A stretch of 64,000 nucleotides of DNA from the NCBI GenBank assembly GCA_009846685.1, contig VWVY01000001.1, forward strand, positions 248,001 to 312,000, given 5' to 3'. Both the position numbers and the translations under genes were made by a program. The notes under the pieces are model-generated. The model made no database searches, was not told the DNA's origin, and saw only the letters and a program-made list of their open reading frames with translations. Below are positions 15,656 through 24,177 of the stretch, one piece after another (the stretch's first letter is position 1; each line of letters opens with the position of its first letter). The stretch comes from Rhizobiales bacterium SYSU XM002 (GTDB taxonomy: Bacteria > Pseudomonadota > Alphaproteobacteria > Rhizobiales > Beijerinckiaceae).

Positions 15656-16518
15656 GTATCCCTCCCGGCTTCCAGTGCTTCGAGCGCGAGCGCCCATTCG
15701 TGGGCATCGACACGGATGAAGTGGTTCTTCTCGCGCGCTTCGAGGAAAGGTACGCCCTTGCCGAGCAGCGTATCCGCAACGATCATGCGCGGCACCGGCT
15801 CCATATGCACCTTTGCGGCATCGAAAGCCTCGCGCACGGCGTCGAGGTCGTTGCCGTCGACCCGTTGCACGAACCAGCCGAACGCCTCCAGCTTCTCGAC
15901 CAGCGGCTCGAAGTTTGAGACCTGCGTCGAGGGGCCGTCCGCCTGCATGTTGTTGATGTCGACGATGGCGATCAGGTTGTCGAGCCGGTGATGGGCCGCC
16001 GCCATGATCGCTTCCCAGACCGAACCTTCGTCCAGTTCCCCGTCCGAAAACAGCGTGTAGACGAAACTGTCCGAGCCCTTGCGCTTGAGCCCGAGGCATT
16101 TGCCGACGGCGATCGCCAGCCCGACGCCGAGCGAGCCGCCGGACATTTCCATGCCCGGCGTATATTGCGCCATGCCGGACATCGGCAGGCGGCTGTCGTC
16201 GCAGCCATAGGTTTCAAGCTCGTCTTCAGGAAGAATGCCGGCTTCGATCATCGCGGCGTAGAGTGCGATCGCGTAATGGCCGTTGGAGAGCAGGAACCGG
16301 TCGCGCCCCTCCCAATCCGGGTCCTCGGGCCGGTAGCGCATCGCGTGGAAATAGGCGACCGCGAGTACATCGGCGATATCGAGCGCCTGAGCGATATAAC
16401 CCTGGCCCTGCACCTCGCCCATCCGCACGGCGTTGCGGCGGATGTGATAGGCGCGGTCGGCAAGTGTTTTGTTGGCGAGCGTTCTGTTCGGCAGCATACC
16501 GTCCGTCGCGTCAGCCAT
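15652..16518 (-). CDS. Transketolase family, N-terminal (thiamine-diphosphate-binding) subunit
   Basis: A 288-residue protein with the transketolase N-domain. Visible blocks are RDRFLLSNGHYAIALYA, the substrate-entry loop GGSLGVGLAIAVGKCLGLK, the diphosphate/Mg motif GDGEL in variant form (SDGELDEGSVWEAI) and IVDINNMQADG. It lacks the pyrimidine-binding domain, which the overlapping downstream gene supplies. The start ATG 16518 overlaps the end of the SDR gene by 8 bases, so SDR, N-subunit and C-subunit are translated as one unit. Confidence 0.93.
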   Translation of the reverse strand: MADATDGMLPNRTLANKTLADRAYHIRRNAVRMGEVQGQGYIAQALDIADVLAVAYFHAMRYRPEDPDWEGRDRFLLSNGHYAIALYAAMIEAGILPEDELETYGCDDSRLPMSGMAQYTPGMEMSGGSLGVGLAIAVGKCLGLKRKGSDSFVYTLFSDGELDEGSVWEAIMAAAHHRLDNLIAIVDINNMQADGPSTQVSNFEPLVEKLEAFGWFVQRVDGNDLDAVREAFDAAKVHMEPVPRMIVADTLLGKGVPFLEAREKNHFIRVDAHEWALALEALEAGRDT

Positions 16519-17263
16519 GAATGAGCATCCCCCCGTTCACATCGATCACGGCGCCGGTGACATAGGCAGAAAGGTCCGAGGCCAGGAACAGGAAGCAGCC
16601 GGCGACATCGCTTGCCTCGCCGAGGCGCGAGAGCGGGATGCCCTTGGTGATTTCCGCGCGCATCTCATCCGTCAGCTTGCCGCCGGTGATATCGGTCTGG
16701 ATCAGGCCCGGCGTCACGCAGTTGACGCGAATGCCGTCAGGGCCGAACTCGCGCGCCATCGCCTTGGCGAGGCCGAGAACGCCGGCTTTTGCGGCAGAAT
16801 AGTGGGGGCCGCCGAAGATGCCGCCGCCGCGTTGCGCCGAAACCGAGGACATGCAGGCGATGGAGCCTTTCCTCCGCGCTTTCATATGCGGCAGGAATGC
16901 CTGCGAAAGAAACAGCACGCCCTTGGTATTGATGTCGAGGATACGGTCCCAACTTGCCTGGTCGATCTCGAGCGTTTTTACGGGCTGGGTTACGCCTGCG
17001 TTGTTGATGAGGATATCGGCATGCCCGAAAATTTTGAGAACGGCGTCCGCCGCGGCCTCGCAGGAGGCCTTGTCGGCAACGTCGCAGGGGAGCCCGAGAT
17101 GGCCGGGGCCAAGGTCGACGGCGGCCTGACGCGCCGCCTCGCCATCAATATCGAGAATAGCGACGCGCGCGCCGTGTTGGGCGAACAGTTTCGCTGTCGC
17201 CCGCCCGATGCCGCGCAGGCTCGCCGCGCCCGATATCACCGCCGTCTTGCCGCCAAGGAGCAT
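16511..17263 (-). CDS. Short-chain dehydrogenase/reductase (SDR)
   Basis: A 250-residue classical SDR. The Rossmann motif is SGAASLRGIG near the N-terminus, NNAG follows about residue 83, and the catalytic Ser and the YxxxK pair (YSAAK) are present with SSVS upstream. The C-terminus (GAVIDVNGGMLIHG) is typical. ATG 17263 places the Rossmann strand directly at the start; an upstream in-frame start adds a Gly/Pro-rich leader. It is first in an operon with the split transketolase and divergent from a LysR gene. It probably oxidises or reduces a sugar or polyol that feeds the transketolase; the exact substrate is unknown. Confidence 0.9.
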   Translation of the reverse strand: MLLGGKTAVISGAASLRGIGRATAKLFAQHGARVAILDIDGEAARQAAVDLGPGHLGLPCDVADKASCEAAADAVLKIFGHADILINNAGVTQPVKTLEIDQASWDRILDINTKGVLFLSQAFLPHMKARRKGSIACMSSVSAQRGGGIFGGPHYSAAKAGVLGLAKAMAREFGPDGIRVNCVTPGLIQTDITGGKLTDEMRAEITKGIPLSRLGEASDVAGCFLFLASDLSAYVTGAVIDVNGGMLIHG

Positions 17264-17352
17264 CTCGTCCCATCCTGTTCCTGATCCGGGCCCGAGGGCC
17301 GGAAGCAACGCGAGGGGACGTTAGATCGAGCGCTTTTGCAAATGGTCGTTTT

Positions 17353-17366
17353 TCAACATAAATTGA
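17353..17366. promoter_or_regulatory. Dyad in the SDR-LysR divergent region, possible LysR site
   Basis: TCAA-CATAAA-TTGA is a short dyad in an AT-rich stretch between the divergent genes. LysR boxes usually follow T-N11-A; this one is T-N12-A, so the match is imperfect. A related TTCA...TTGAA pair lies at about 17374-17393. Confidence 0.28.
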
Positions 17367-17456
17367 GAGAAATTCATGAGTGATGGTACTTGAAGCGCAT
17401 TTTCTGCATGAAGAGCTGCGCGGGCGGAGCCGGCACATCTCAAGGGATATCGAACG

Positions 17457-18353
17457 ATGCTCCACAAGGTCTCGCTCTCCGGCATCCGCATCTTCGAGAC
17501 AGTGGCGCGACTGGGGTCGCACAAGGCGGCGGCGGTCGAGCTGAACCTCTCGCCCAGTGCCATCTCCCATGCGCTCAGGAACCTTGAGACCGCGATGGGA
17601 GTCCCGCTTTTCGAGCGGGCTGGCCGCGGTTTCCGGCTCTCGATCGGCGGCGATATTTTCATGCGACACGTCAGCACCGCCTTTGACGAGTTGCGGCGCG
17701 GGCTCGACGTGGTGACCACCGGGCAGGCGAAGCATGTCCTGCGCATCCACGCCGCACCTTCGATCGCCTACGCCATTCTGGCGCCCCGGCTGCCGCGCTT
17801 TCTAGCCGCGCACCCCGGTGTTGAGGCCCGACTTTCCGCCAGCACGGAGTATGCACGGTTCACGACCAACGATTTCGACGCCGATATCGTCTACGGGCCG
17901 GTCCATGCCACGGGGGTCGTCTCGGTGCCGCTCGGTGTCGAAACGGTAACGCCGCTCTGCAGTCCTGGCATGGCGGCACGGATCCGTACGCCGCCCGATC
18001 TGCTTGGGTGCAACCTCATTGTCAGTGACAACAAGCAGGTGCGTTGGCCGCACTGGTTCCACGCGAATGGAGTCACGGCGGCGCTTCAGCACAATCTCAG
18101 CTTCGACCGGAGCTTTCTCGCGCTCGGTGCCGCCGCTGACGGACTGGGCGTCGCGCTGGAGTCGACACTCCTGGCGGACCGCGAACTTGCCAGCGGGCGG
18201 CTCGTCGCACCGCTTGCCGGGAAGTCGGTCGATGTCACCTATGCCGGGCACCATCTCGTCTATCCACGCGATAGCCGGCGCGGCACTTTGCTGGCCACCT
18301 TCCGCGACTGGCTGATCACTGAACTCGCGGTCGGACCTGTCGGAAAGATCTAG
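17457..18353 (+). CDS. LysR-family transcription regulator (GcvA-like)
   Basis: A 298-residue LysR regulator. The N-terminal winged HTH is clear (LSGIRIFETVARLGSHKAAA, then LSPSAISHALRNLE). The periplasmic-binding-protein-like effector domain runs from about residue 92. The pattern GRGFRLSIGG and the two-lobe layout resemble the GcvA/AmpR subgroup. It is divergent from the SDR-transketolase operon across 193 bases and is the likely regulator of that operon. Its 3' end overlaps the convergent ArsR gene by 4 bases. Confidence 0.92.
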   Translation: MLHKVSLSGIRIFETVARLGSHKAAAVELNLSPSAISHALRNLETAMGVPLFERAGRGFRLSIGGDIFMRHVSTAFDELRRGLDVVTTGQAKHVLRIHAAPSIAYAILAPRLPRFLAAHPGVEARLSASTEYARFTTNDFDADIVYGPVHATGVVSVPLGVETVTPLCSPGMAARIRTPPDLLGCNLIVSDNKQVRWPHWFHANGVTAALQHNLSFDRSFLALGAAADGLGVALESTLLADRELASGRLVAPLAGKSVDVTYAGHHLVYPRDSRRGTLLATFRDWLITELAVGPVGKI

Positions 18354-19129
18354 GCCGGGCGGGCAAACGTTGCCTGTCTATCGTCCTTGCCGACCTCATC
18401 GGCGAGAAACCGGTCGAACTGCTTTTCGCCTTCGCGTGAGAACAAGATCGCACGCCCCTTGCGGTCGCGCGCGGCCCAGCCGCGCTCGAAGAAATGGCGA
18501 AGAAGCGCGGCACCGAGCGGACCGGCGAGGTGATGGCGCCTTTCGCTCCAATCGAGGCAGGCGCGGCAGAGCGGGCGGCCTTTCCGTTCCAGTGCGTCGG
18601 GGTCGATCCCTTCCGCGAGAAAGCGGCTGCGGCCGGTCGCGGAGAGGCCAAGGCCATCCGGCGTTGCCACGAGATCACCACGCGCGATCAGCACCTCGTG
18701 CAGCCGCACGCCCATCTGGCCCGCCAGGTGATCGTAACAAGAGCGGGCCTTGCGCATTGCCGCGTCGCGCGGGCCGGGGCGGGTGCGGAACTGGCCGGTG
18801 CGTGCGGCGAGTTCCATCAAGCCTTCGAGTGCGCCGGCGACATCCTGTCCGGCGAGCCGGAAATAGCGATGCCGACCCTGGATTTCGACGAGCAGCAATC
18901 GGGCATCGAGGAGTTTTGCCAGATGACCGCTTGCGGTCTGTGGGGTGATTCCTGCTTCGCGCGCCAGTTCGCCCGCCGTCAGCGCCAAGCCGGACATCAG
19001 CGCTATGAGCATGTTGGCGCGCGCCGGATCGCCGATCAGCGTCGCAAGGGCGGATATGTCGGGACCTTCTCTCACGGCAGGAAAGCTATCACGAAATTCG
19101 AGCCCATGCTTCGGTCGCGAGCGAAACAT
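18350..19129 (-). CDS. ArsR-type winged-helix transcription regulator
   Basis: A 259-residue regulator. The ArsR-like HTH is at the N-terminus (DPARANMLIALMSG, LAREAGITPQTASGHLAKLLDARLL, EIQGRHRYFRLAG). The C-terminal half is longer than in metal sensors and holds a Cys pair (RPLCRACLDW) plus His (RRHHLAG), a layout seen in non-metal ArsR relatives that control permeases. ATG 19129 is chosen; a GTG at 19147 is in frame. It is divergent from the MFS gene with about 60 bases between, so it probably represses that transporter. Confidence 0.88.
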   Translation of the reverse strand: MFRSRPKHGLEFRDSFPAVREGPDISALATLIGDPARANMLIALMSGLALTAGELAREAGITPQTASGHLAKLLDARLLLVEIQGRHRYFRLAGQDVAGALEGLMELAARTGQFRTRPGPRDAAMRKARSCYDHLAGQMGVRLHEVLIARGDLVATPDGLGLSATGRSRFLAEGIDPDALERKGRPLCRACLDWSERRHHLAGPLGAALLRHFFERGWAARDRKGRAILFSREGEKQFDRFLADEVGKDDRQATFARPA

Positions 19130-19189
19130 CCGGGTGAGAGCGAACACTAGGTTGGTCCGATCCTCCCTTTACCGTCGCAAGGATCCGGC

Positions 19190-20455
19190 ATGACCGACCA
19201 TTCTCCCCCGAACTCCGCCTTTCACGGCTGGCGCGTCGTCGCCGGCGCATTCGTTCTTGCCGTTTTCGGTTGGGGGCTCGGATTTTATGGCCCGCCGATC
19301 TACCTCCACGCGGTGCGCGAAGCACGCGGCTTTTCCATCGAACTCGTTTCGGCGGCAGTGACGGTACACTACCTCTTCGGCGCTTTCGTCGTCGCCAATC
19401 TGCCGAAACTCCATCGCAGGTTCGGATTGCCGACCGTAACGTCGGTCGGGGCGGTGGCGCTCGCGTTTGGCCTCGTCGGCTGGGCGATGGCGCGCGAGCC
19501 GTGGCAACTCTTTGCCGCGACGCTTCTCACCGGCGGGGGCTGGGTGACGATGGGCGCTGCGGCGATCAACGCCATCGTCTCGCCCTGGTTCGTGCGGCTC
19601 CGTCCCAAGGCCCTGTCGACGGCCTATAACGGCGCGAGCATCGGCGGCGTGGTCTTTTCCCCGCTCTGGGTGCTGCTGATCGGACAGTTGGGATTTCCGG
19701 TCGCAGCCATGCTCATTGGCGGATTTGCGGTCGTAGTTGTGTTGGGACTGAGCCGCGCGTTGTTCTCGCTCAGCCCGGCCTCGCTCGGCCAGCAGCCGGA
19801 TGGGGAGGCCGCAGCGCCGGTCACGGCCTCCGCGAGCGGTTCGGCAATGCAGCTGGAGGGAGCCTCGCTCTGGCACGACCGCAAGTTCCAGACGCTCGCC
19901 GCCGGCATGGCGTTGGGCCTTTTCGCCCAAATCGGCCTTCTTGCCCATCTCTTCTCGCTGATCGTGCCGGCGCTTGGCGCGTCGCTTGCGGGTATCGTGA
20001 TGGGGCTCGCGACAGCCTCCGCGATTGCCGGGCGCACGGCTTTCGGCTGGCTGATGCCTGCCGGCTCCGACCGGCGGGTCGCGGCGATGGCGAGCTATCT
20101 GATCCAGATCGTCGGCGCGCTCGCGTTGATCGTGTCGGGAACGCGCGATCCGGTCCTGATCACTGCCGGCATCCTGCTGTTCGGCTTCGGCATCGGCAAT
20201 GCGACATCCCTGCCGCCGCTGATTGCGCAGACCGAGTTCGCGAAGGAGGACACGCCGCGCGTCGTGGCGCTCATCGTCGCCATCGGGCAGGGCACCTATG
20301 CCTTCGCGCCGGCCGTCTTCGGACTGGTGCGCGCGGCATCCGAGGCGGGAACCGGCATCACGATTTTCGCGCTGGCCATTGCCGTTAAGCTGGCAGCCAT
20401 CGCGTTGTTCCAGATCGGAAGGCCTCCCAGAGGTGGTTTCTGCATCGGGAAGTAG
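19190..20455 (+). CDS. MFS transporter
   Basis: A 421-residue membrane permease with about 12 hydrophobic segments and a central hydrophilic loop (about 205-222). The opening FHGWRVVAGAFVLAVFGWG is typical of the monocarboxylate-type MFS subgroup common in alphaproteobacteria. No binding-site signature lets me name the substrate. It is divergent from the ArsR gene, which likely regulates it, and convergent with the TRAP operon 22 bases downstream. Confidence 0.9.
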   Translation: MTDHSPPNSAFHGWRVVAGAFVLAVFGWGLGFYGPPIYLHAVREARGFSIELVSAAVTVHYLFGAFVVANLPKLHRRFGLPTVTSVGAVALAFGLVGWAMAREPWQLFAATLLTGGGWVTMGAAAINAIVSPWFVRLRPKALSTAYNGASIGGVVFSPLWVLLIGQLGFPVAAMLIGGFAVVVVLGLSRALFSLSPASLGQQPDGEAAAPVTASASGSAMQLEGASLWHDRKFQTLAAGMALGLFAQIGLLAHLFSLIVPALGASLAGIVMGLATASAIAGRTAFGWLMPAGSDRRVAAMASYLIQIVGALALIVSGTRDPVLITAGILLFGFGIGNATSLPPLIAQTEFAKEDTPRVVALIVAIGQGTYAFAPAVFGLVRAASEAGTGITIFALAIAVKLAAIALFQIGRPPRGGFCIGK

Positions 20456-20477
20456 GGCCCGGCGTGGTCGGCCACGT

Positions 20478-21848
20478 CTAGCTGCCGCCATAAAGCAGGC
20501 GCGGCAGCCAGGTCACGATGCCGGGGAAGATGATGCAGAGCGTGAGCCCAAGCAGCTGCAACCCGAGAAACGGGAAAGCGCCACGGATGATCGTCGCCAT
20601 GCTCACCTCCGGCGGGGCAACGCTCTTGAGGTAGAACAGCGAATAGCCGAAAGGCGGCGAGAGGAACGCCATCTGCATGTTGACGATGAAGATAACGCCA
20701 TACCAGAGCGCCACGTCTTTCGCCTCGACGCCGGCAAAGCCGAAAACGCCGCCGAATTCGGTCGCCTTGAGGATCGGTAGGAAGATCGGCACCGTCAGCA
20801 GCAGGATGCCCACCCAGTCGATGAACATGCCGAGGACAATGAGGATCACCATCATCAGCATGATGAGGCCGTAAGGCCCGAGGCCTGTGCCGAGAATCTG
20901 CTCGGCGACATAGGTTTGTCCGCCCTTAAGAATGAAGAACCCGACGAACAAAGTCGCGCCGAAGAAGATCCACATAACCATCGCCGTTGCCTTGAGCGTG
21001 GCGAGCGAGGCTTCGCGTACCGTGATCCACGTCAACCGGCGATGCAGCGCGCAGACGAAGACCGCGCCGAAGGTGCCGATGCCCGCCGCTTCCACCGGGG
21101 TCGCAATTCCGAAGAAGATCACGCCGAGCGCGAGCATGATCAGCAGGATCGGGGCGATGGTCTTACGCAGCAGCCGCAGCTTCTCGCGCATCGAGACCCG
21201 CTCCTCGACCGGCAGGGGCGGGCCAAGTGTCGGATTTATCGTACAGCGGAGCGTGATGTAGAGGATGTACAGTCCCGAGAGCAGCAGGCCCGGAAACACC
21301 GACCCTGCCAGCAATTCCCCCAGCGATTGCTGCGCCACCACCGAGTAGACGATCGCCATCACCGAGGGCGGAATGAGGATGCCGAGCGTACCGCCAGCGA
21401 GCAGCGCACCGCAGGCGATCTTCTGGTCGTAACCCCGGCGGAGCATCGCGGGGAGGGCGATCATGCCCATCGTCACCTCGGTAGCACCGACGACGCCGAC
21501 GATCGCTGCGAGCAAGGTGCAGACGATAACCGTTGCCGAGGCGAGGCCGCCGCGCACGCCGCCGAGCCATTTATAGACGACGTCGAACAGTTCTTCGATG
21601 ATCCCCGCCTTTTCGAGGATCGCCGCCATGAAAATGAACAGCGGGATCGCCGAGAGCTGGTAATCCGTCATGAACGGGAAAACGCGCGTCGGCAGCATGT
21701 TCAGCATCTGCGGCGTGCCAAACACAAAGAGAAAAATGCAGGCGGTGGAGCCGAGCGCGAAGGCCATCGGCACGCCGAGCAGCAGCAGCGCGCCGAGGCT
21801 TCCGAACATCATCAGCCCGAGCATTTCGATGGAGGTTTCAAGTCCCAT
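20478..21848 (-). CDS. TRAP transporter large permease subunit (DctM type)
   Basis: A 456-residue inner-membrane protein with many transmembrane helices, the Na+-coupled transport subunit of a TRAP system. Typical blocks include GGVRGGLASATVIVCTLLAA, IPPSVMAIVYSVVA, LGMFIDWVGILLLTVPIFLPI and FLSPPFGYSLFYLK. I chose ATG 21848 because the upstream in-frame start overlaps the small-subunit gene. It ends the operon SBP, small subunit, large subunit, read on the minus strand. The longer DctM type and its SBP suggest an alpha-keto acid or similar carboxylate, but this is not certain. Confidence 0.93.
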   Translation of the reverse strand: MGLETSIEMLGLMMFGSLGALLLLGVPMAFALGSTACIFLFVFGTPQMLNMLPTRVFPFMTDYQLSAIPLFIFMAAILEKAGIIEELFDVVYKWLGGVRGGLASATVIVCTLLAAIVGVVGATEVTMGMIALPAMLRRGYDQKIACGALLAGGTLGILIPPSVMAIVYSVVAQQSLGELLAGSVFPGLLLSGLYILYITLRCTINPTLGPPLPVEERVSMREKLRLLRKTIAPILLIMLALGVIFFGIATPVEAAGIGTFGAVFVCALHRRLTWITVREASLATLKATAMVMWIFFGATLFVGFFILKGGQTYVAEQILGTGLGPYGLIMLMMVILIVLGMFIDWVGILLLTVPIFLPILKATEFGGVFGFAGVEAKDVALWYGVIFIVNMQMAFLSPPFGYSLFYLKSVAPPEVSMATIIRGAFPFLGLQLLGLTLCIIFPGIVTWLPRLLYGGS

Positions 21849-21870
21849 GGCAGCGCGTCCCGAGGCGGTT

Positions 21871-22995
21871 TCAGACCGCACCCGGCGCGCGGGGCGCGGC
21901 GAGTGCCAGATGGATGTCGCGGATAAGGCGGGCGAAGACCTGAAGCATCAGCAACGCCGCGCCGATGGGGATCGCGAGCTTGACCGGCCAATACTGGATG
22001 CCCCATTCGGTAAAGGAGACCTCCCGCGCTTCGATTGCCTGCCAGGCGAAGGTCCAGCCCGTCATCAGCATCACGAGCACGAAGGTCGTCACGAACACTG
22101 CGCCGACAATGTCGCACCAGGCCTTCGCGCGCGGCGAAAGGTGGGTGTAGAGCAGATCGACCCGGACATGGCTCTCGCCGCGATAGGCGTAGGCGCCCAC
22201 CAGCATGTACTGCATGCCGAACAGCAGGAAGGTGCTCTCGTGCACCCAGTTGGTCGGAGAGTTGAAGACGTAGCGGCCGATCACCTCGAAATAGTAGGCG
22301 AAGACCGCGAGGATGGCCCAATAGCCGGAGTACTCGCCGACCACGCGGATAATGCGGTCGATGCCGTCGGAAATGCGCCCCCAGATACCTGGCAGCGGCG
22401 GCGGCGCGTCATCTGTGAAGATCGGCGGTGTCGCGAGGTCCTCGACCGGCAGCGGCTCTTCCTCGCGCCGCCGCCGGACCATGCCGGGAAGCAGCGCTGC
22501 ATCGACCAGCAGCATCGCAAGGGTTATCCCGCCGGCGACGCGCATCACGAGGTTCGCCTTGTCGATCAGCGCCTCGGACTGTTTCAGCCGTTCGAGCGTT
22601 GGCTGGAGACGCTTTTCGGCGGCTTCGATCCTGCGCTTTGCGTCAGCACTGCCACGGTCGGCGGCTGGCTTGGCGCGTTCGATCAGGCGCATAAAGCTGT
22701 CGGCTTCGGACTTCACCTTCGAGAAATCCTCGCGTGCATCGCGATACATCGTGCCGCCATAGAGGATGACCGCGAAGAGCGGCAGGTAAAGGAGCGCGAG
22801 CCGGCTCCCGAGGTAGATCCGATGCAGTCCGAGAAAGCCGCCGAAGAACCAGAAGAGATAGGCGAGGAACCGGTTCGGCCTGCCGGCTTCCACTGCATCC
22901 TTGGTGCGGCTGACGAAGTACCAGGCGATTGCCGGGAACAGGGCGAGCGAGGCCCAGAACAGCCAATGCGGCAAGACAAACGAAATCGACGGCAT
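21871..22995 (-). CDS. TRAP small permease subunit (DctQ type) fused to an N-terminal TM2 domain
   Basis: A 374-residue protein, about twice the usual DctQ length. The C-terminal part (about 205-374) is a normal four-helix DctQ unit (NSPTNWVHESTFLLFG, RGESHVRVDLLY). The N-terminal part has a hydrophobic start (about 8-28), then a TM2-type motif (RFLAYLFWFFGGFLGLHRIY), a charged helical stretch (about 85-145, probably coiled coil) and another membrane helix (about 150-170). A Pro-rich acidic linker (about 185-203) joins the halves. It is a single open frame with normal GC, so a real fusion rather than a frameshift. What the extra part does is not known. Confidence 0.9.
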   Translation of the reverse strand: MPSISFVLPHWLFWASLALFPAIAWYFVSRTKDAVEAGRPNRFLAYLFWFFGGFLGLHRIYLGSRLALLYLPLFAVILYGGTMYRDAREDFSKVKSEADSFMRLIERAKPAADRGSADAKRRIEAAEKRLQPTLERLKQSEALIDKANLVMRVAGGITLAMLLVDAALLPGMVRRRREEEPLPVEDLATPPIFTDDAPPPLPGIWGRISDGIDRIIRVVGEYSGYWAILAVFAYYFEVIGRYVFNSPTNWVHESTFLLFGMQYMLVGAYAYRGESHVRVDLLYTHLSPRAKAWCDIVGAVFVTTFVLVMLMTGWTFAWQAIEAREVSFTEWGIQYWPVKLAIPIGAALLMLQVFARLIRDIHLALAAPRAPGAV

Positions 22996-23031
22996 CTATC
23001 CGGCCCCGCGAAGCAATGCATGGATGACGGC

Positions 23032-23062
23032 AAAAAATGAGGGCGGCGACCTCGCGCCGCCC
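23032..23062 (-). terminator. Hairpin between TRAP binding-protein and permease genes
   Basis: The stem GGGCGGCG (23041-23048) pairs with CGCCGCCC (23055-23062). On the minus strand it is followed within 3 bases by six T residues. It lies just after the binding-protein gene and before the small-subunit gene, so it is probably a partial terminator that raises binding-protein output over permease output. Confidence 0.6.
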
Positions 23063-23073
23063 CCGAGGGAGCT

Positions 23074-24177
23074 TCAGAGATCGAGTTTCTGGCCCTTGAT
23101 CATGTCCGGCGTGACGTAGCCGACTGAGGGGTTGGCCATGATATCGAGCTGCGCCTTGAAGATGCGCGCGGCGTCCTTGTCCTTGTTGGCCCATTTGAAC
23201 CAGATCGGCACCGCGATCTTCTGGAACTGCTCCACATCTTCCGGCGCGAGGCGGTTGATCTCGGTGCCGGCCTTTTCGAGTAGTGGCCAGGCCGCCATGT
23301 CGGCTTTCTGGATCGCGGCGAAATGCTCGTTGGAATAAACCTGTACCTCACGGTCGATGAAGGTCTGCATCTTCGGTGAGAGCTTGTTCCAGACGTTCAT
23401 GTTGACGCAGAAGTCCATCAGGTCGACCGGCTGGTAGATCGACATCAGGCCCGCCGGGCCCATCGAGACGTATTTCGTCACTTGATGGAAACCGAGTGCG
23501 TAGTTCACCGCCGGGCCGGTGTAGTCGGCCGCGTCGATAACGCCCTTTTCCAGCGCCGAGAACACTTCACCCCCCGGAAGCAGCGTGGTTTTCGCGCCGG
23601 CAGCGGCGAAGGTCTCGGCGATCATGCCGCCGGGAACGCGCAGCTTCAGGTCCTTGAAATCATCGAAGGAGCGGATCGGCTTCTTAGAATGGATGATGTT
23701 GGCGCCGTGGTGGATGCGGTTGACGTAATGCACGCCAAGCTTGGCGAAGATCTCACGCGTCGTTTTCAGCCCGCCCATCGAATAAAAGAACATATCCCAT
23801 TCGTGCGGGAAACGCAGGCCAAGGACATAAGAGGAGAGGAACGCCGTCGCCGGCACCTTGCCCGCCCAGTAGAGCGTGAACGAGTTCATCGCCTCGACGA
23901 CGCCGTTGCGGACGCCATCGAGCAACTCGAAATCGCCCACGAGTTCCTTGGCGGCGAAGCCCTTGAACTCGAGTTCGCCGCCGGTCTTCTCCTTGATGGT
24001 GGTGCACCACGTCTTGAAGGTCTCAAGACCGACACCCGCCGGCCAGGAGGTCTGCACCTTCAGAACCGTGGTCTGCGCGGCCTGCGCATTGGCGACATGC
24101 GGTGCCGCGACAGCGCCCGCGAGCGCGCCACCAATCAGCTTGCGACGGGATACGCGCGATTCATTCCTGTCCTTCAT
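23074..24177 (-). CDS. TRAP solute-binding protein (DctP family), Tat-exported
   Basis: A 367-residue periplasmic binding protein. It begins with a twin-arginine type signal (SRRKLIGGALAGAVAAPHVANA). The mature part has the DctP layout: WPAGVGLETFKTWC, the carboxylate-binding Arg in LRVPGGM (about residues 187-193) and LPGGEVFSALEKGVIDAADY. The pattern resembles TakP-like alpha-keto-acid binders, but substrate cannot be proved. ATG 24177 has GGAGG 8 bases upstream. It is first in the operon and is followed by a terminator-like hairpin. Confidence 0.92.
   Translation of the reverse strand: MKDRNESRVSRRKLIGGALAGAVAAPHVANAQAAQTTVLKVQTSWPAGVGLETFKTWCTTIKEKTGGELEFKGFAAKELVGDFELLDGVRNGVVEAMNSFTLYWAGKVPATAFLSSYVLGLRFPHEWDMFFYSMGGLKTTREIFAKLGVHYVNRIHHGANIIHSKKPIRSFDDFKDLKLRVPGGMIAETFAAAGAKTTLLPGGEVFSALEKGVIDAADYTGPAVNYALGFHQVTKYVSMGPAGLMSIYQPVDLMDFCVNMNVWNKLSPKMQTFIDREVQVYSNEHFAAIQKADMAAWPLLEKAGTEINRLAPEDVEQFQKIAVPIWFKWANKDKDAARIFKAQLDIMANPSVGYVTPDMIKGQKLDL

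Noticed and set aside
19169-20491. Minus-strand frame of 440 residues opposite the MFS gene
   Set aside because: Hydrophilic Arg/Asp/Gly-rich shadow; the plus strand encodes a clear 12-helix transporter with a proper start.
20916-21926. Plus-strand frame of 336 residues opposite the TRAP large subunit
   Set aside because: Composition is dominated by Glu, Arg, Gln and His with no domain; the opposite strand encodes a normal DctM protein. The same applies at 35036-36199.
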